Assembly (NCBI GenBank): GCA_017937735.1 | Contig: JAGBCZ010000003.1 | Coordinates: 1-34,303 of the forward strand | Length of the DNA stretch: 34,303 bases | Reading direction: 5' to 3' | Source: Alphaproteobacteria bacterium | GTDB lineage: Bacteria; Pseudomonadota; Alphaproteobacteria; Rs-D84 | The notes under the pieces: model-generated | What the model was told of the DNA's origin: nothing | What the model saw: only the letters and a program-made list of their open reading frames with translations | Databases searched by the model: none | Shown: positions 34,007 through 34,303 of the stretch, piece after piece | Numbering within the stretch: the first letter of the stretch is position 1 | How the letters are laid out: every line of letters begins with the position of its first letter | Made by a program: the position numbers and the translations under genes

Positions 34007-34303
34007 ATTTCTGAATAAAGTGTACGCTGTATTGTGGTTTTTTATCGTTCCCCAATGCGGCACGTACAACCTTGTTTGACGCAACCTGAACCGCACGTAC
34101 CAGATTATTTCTGTCTTTGCGTTCGGCCTTGGTCAAACCATCGATTGCCTTGGATATTTCAATTTGAATCTGACGTTTCATAAATCCTGTTTCGTCTGTT
34201 TCAAAAATACCAGCACTTGAAACCTCTGGAACGCCTTTCAAAAATCCACGCTTGTCAACGGGCAGGGTGACAAATACCGCACCATTTGATGCAATCTTTT
34301 TAC
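34005..34303 (-). CDS. Ribonuclease J, C-terminal end (5' part outside the window)
   Basis: The frame is open from the right edge to the stop at 34005-34007, giving 98 codons of C-terminal sequence. It reads KKIASNGAVFVTLPVD, then GVPEVSSAGIF, then a helical part (QIQIEISKAIDGL, RNNLVRAVQVASNKVVRAAL) ending GNDKKPQYSVHFIQK. This fits the C-terminal dimerisation domain of RNase J (the pattern GxVVVTLxxD...PEVxSxGxx, then VRRAVR...KKPxVxVHF). RNase J is a 5'-3' exo/endonuclease in RNA decay. The catalytic MBL and beta-CASP parts lie beyond the window, so the call rests on this end only. Confidence 0.75.
   Translation of the reverse strand, partial: KKIASNGAVFVTLPVDKRGFLKGVPEVSSAGIFETDETGFMKRQIQIEISKAIDGLTKAERKDRNNLVRAVQVASNKVVRAALGNDKKPQYSVHFIQK

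Noticed and set aside
34005..34241. Complete 78-residue protein starting at 34241
   Set aside because: The frame remains open to the window edge and the upstream residues continue the RNase J C-terminal pattern, so the TTG is internal.

Overview
The window is AT-rich, densely coded bacterial chromosome. It carries housekeeping genes of alphaproteobacterial flavour: an RNase J-type nuclease, comM, prmC, tilS-ftsH, era, groESL behind a heat-shock-sigma type promoter, lepB-rnc-secG, queA-tgt, ligA, alaS and lysS. Compact spacing, many lineage-restricted small membrane or lipoproteins, and a secreted cysteine-rich protein with ephrin-receptor/TNFR-like repeats suggest an uncultured, host-associated (probably gut) alphaproteobacterium. 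That placement is an inference from gene content and style; no rRNA is present to confirm it.

Layout. 1-2743 (minus): a truncated secreted Cys-rich protein, a DUF378 membrane protein and an M23 cell-wall endopeptidase. 2765-5539 (plus): prmC-smr, htpX and tdk, then tRNA-Arg(ACG) followed by a strange 147-bp palindromic module ending in a copy of the tRNA 3' end. 5853-8736 (minus): an orphan protein with a GNAT-like segment, then lepB-rnc-secG. 8809-10329 (plus): comM. 10354-10971 (minus): a protein built of four HTH repeats. 11079-13067 (plus): ligA, convergent with a C-terminally short alaS (13095-15173, minus). 15301-16861 (plus): an orphan membrane protein, HU with a long structured leader, and a chimeric Lys-rich/Cys-rich/EF-hand membrane protein. 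16892-18814 (minus): groES-groEL. 18926-19519 (plus): a HIT protein and a DUF167 protein, convergent with a LOG-family gene. From 20117 to 30313 everything lies on plus with no recognisable terminator: tilS-ftsH-MBL hydrolase-era, an alternating array of five small lipoprotein/membrane-protein genes, queA-tgt, a 24-codon ORF and two coiled-coil membrane proteins. Then come tRNA-Gly(GCC), a possible attenuator, lysS, a large protein with a RelA/SpoT-like core, a cold-shock protein with a basic tail, and the 3' end of an RNase J gene (minus).

Themes. (1) Several genes (M23, prmC, comM, ligA, the 5853-6740 gene, tilS, probably era) have a -10 hexamer only 6-10 nt before their ATG, implying leaderless or nearly leaderless mRNAs, while neighbours use clear Shine-Dalgarno sites. 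(2) Intrinsic terminators are abundant and re-use one CCCCC/GGGGG cassette with a GTTT loop. (3) Several conserved enzymes have unusual key positions: FtsH pore loop, thymidine kinase P-loop, and alanyl-tRNA synthetase without its C-terminal domain. (4) The best candidate for an undescribed system is the lipoprotein/membrane-protein array at 24578-26736. The HU leader RNA and the tRNA-derived palindromic module are the best non-coding candidates.
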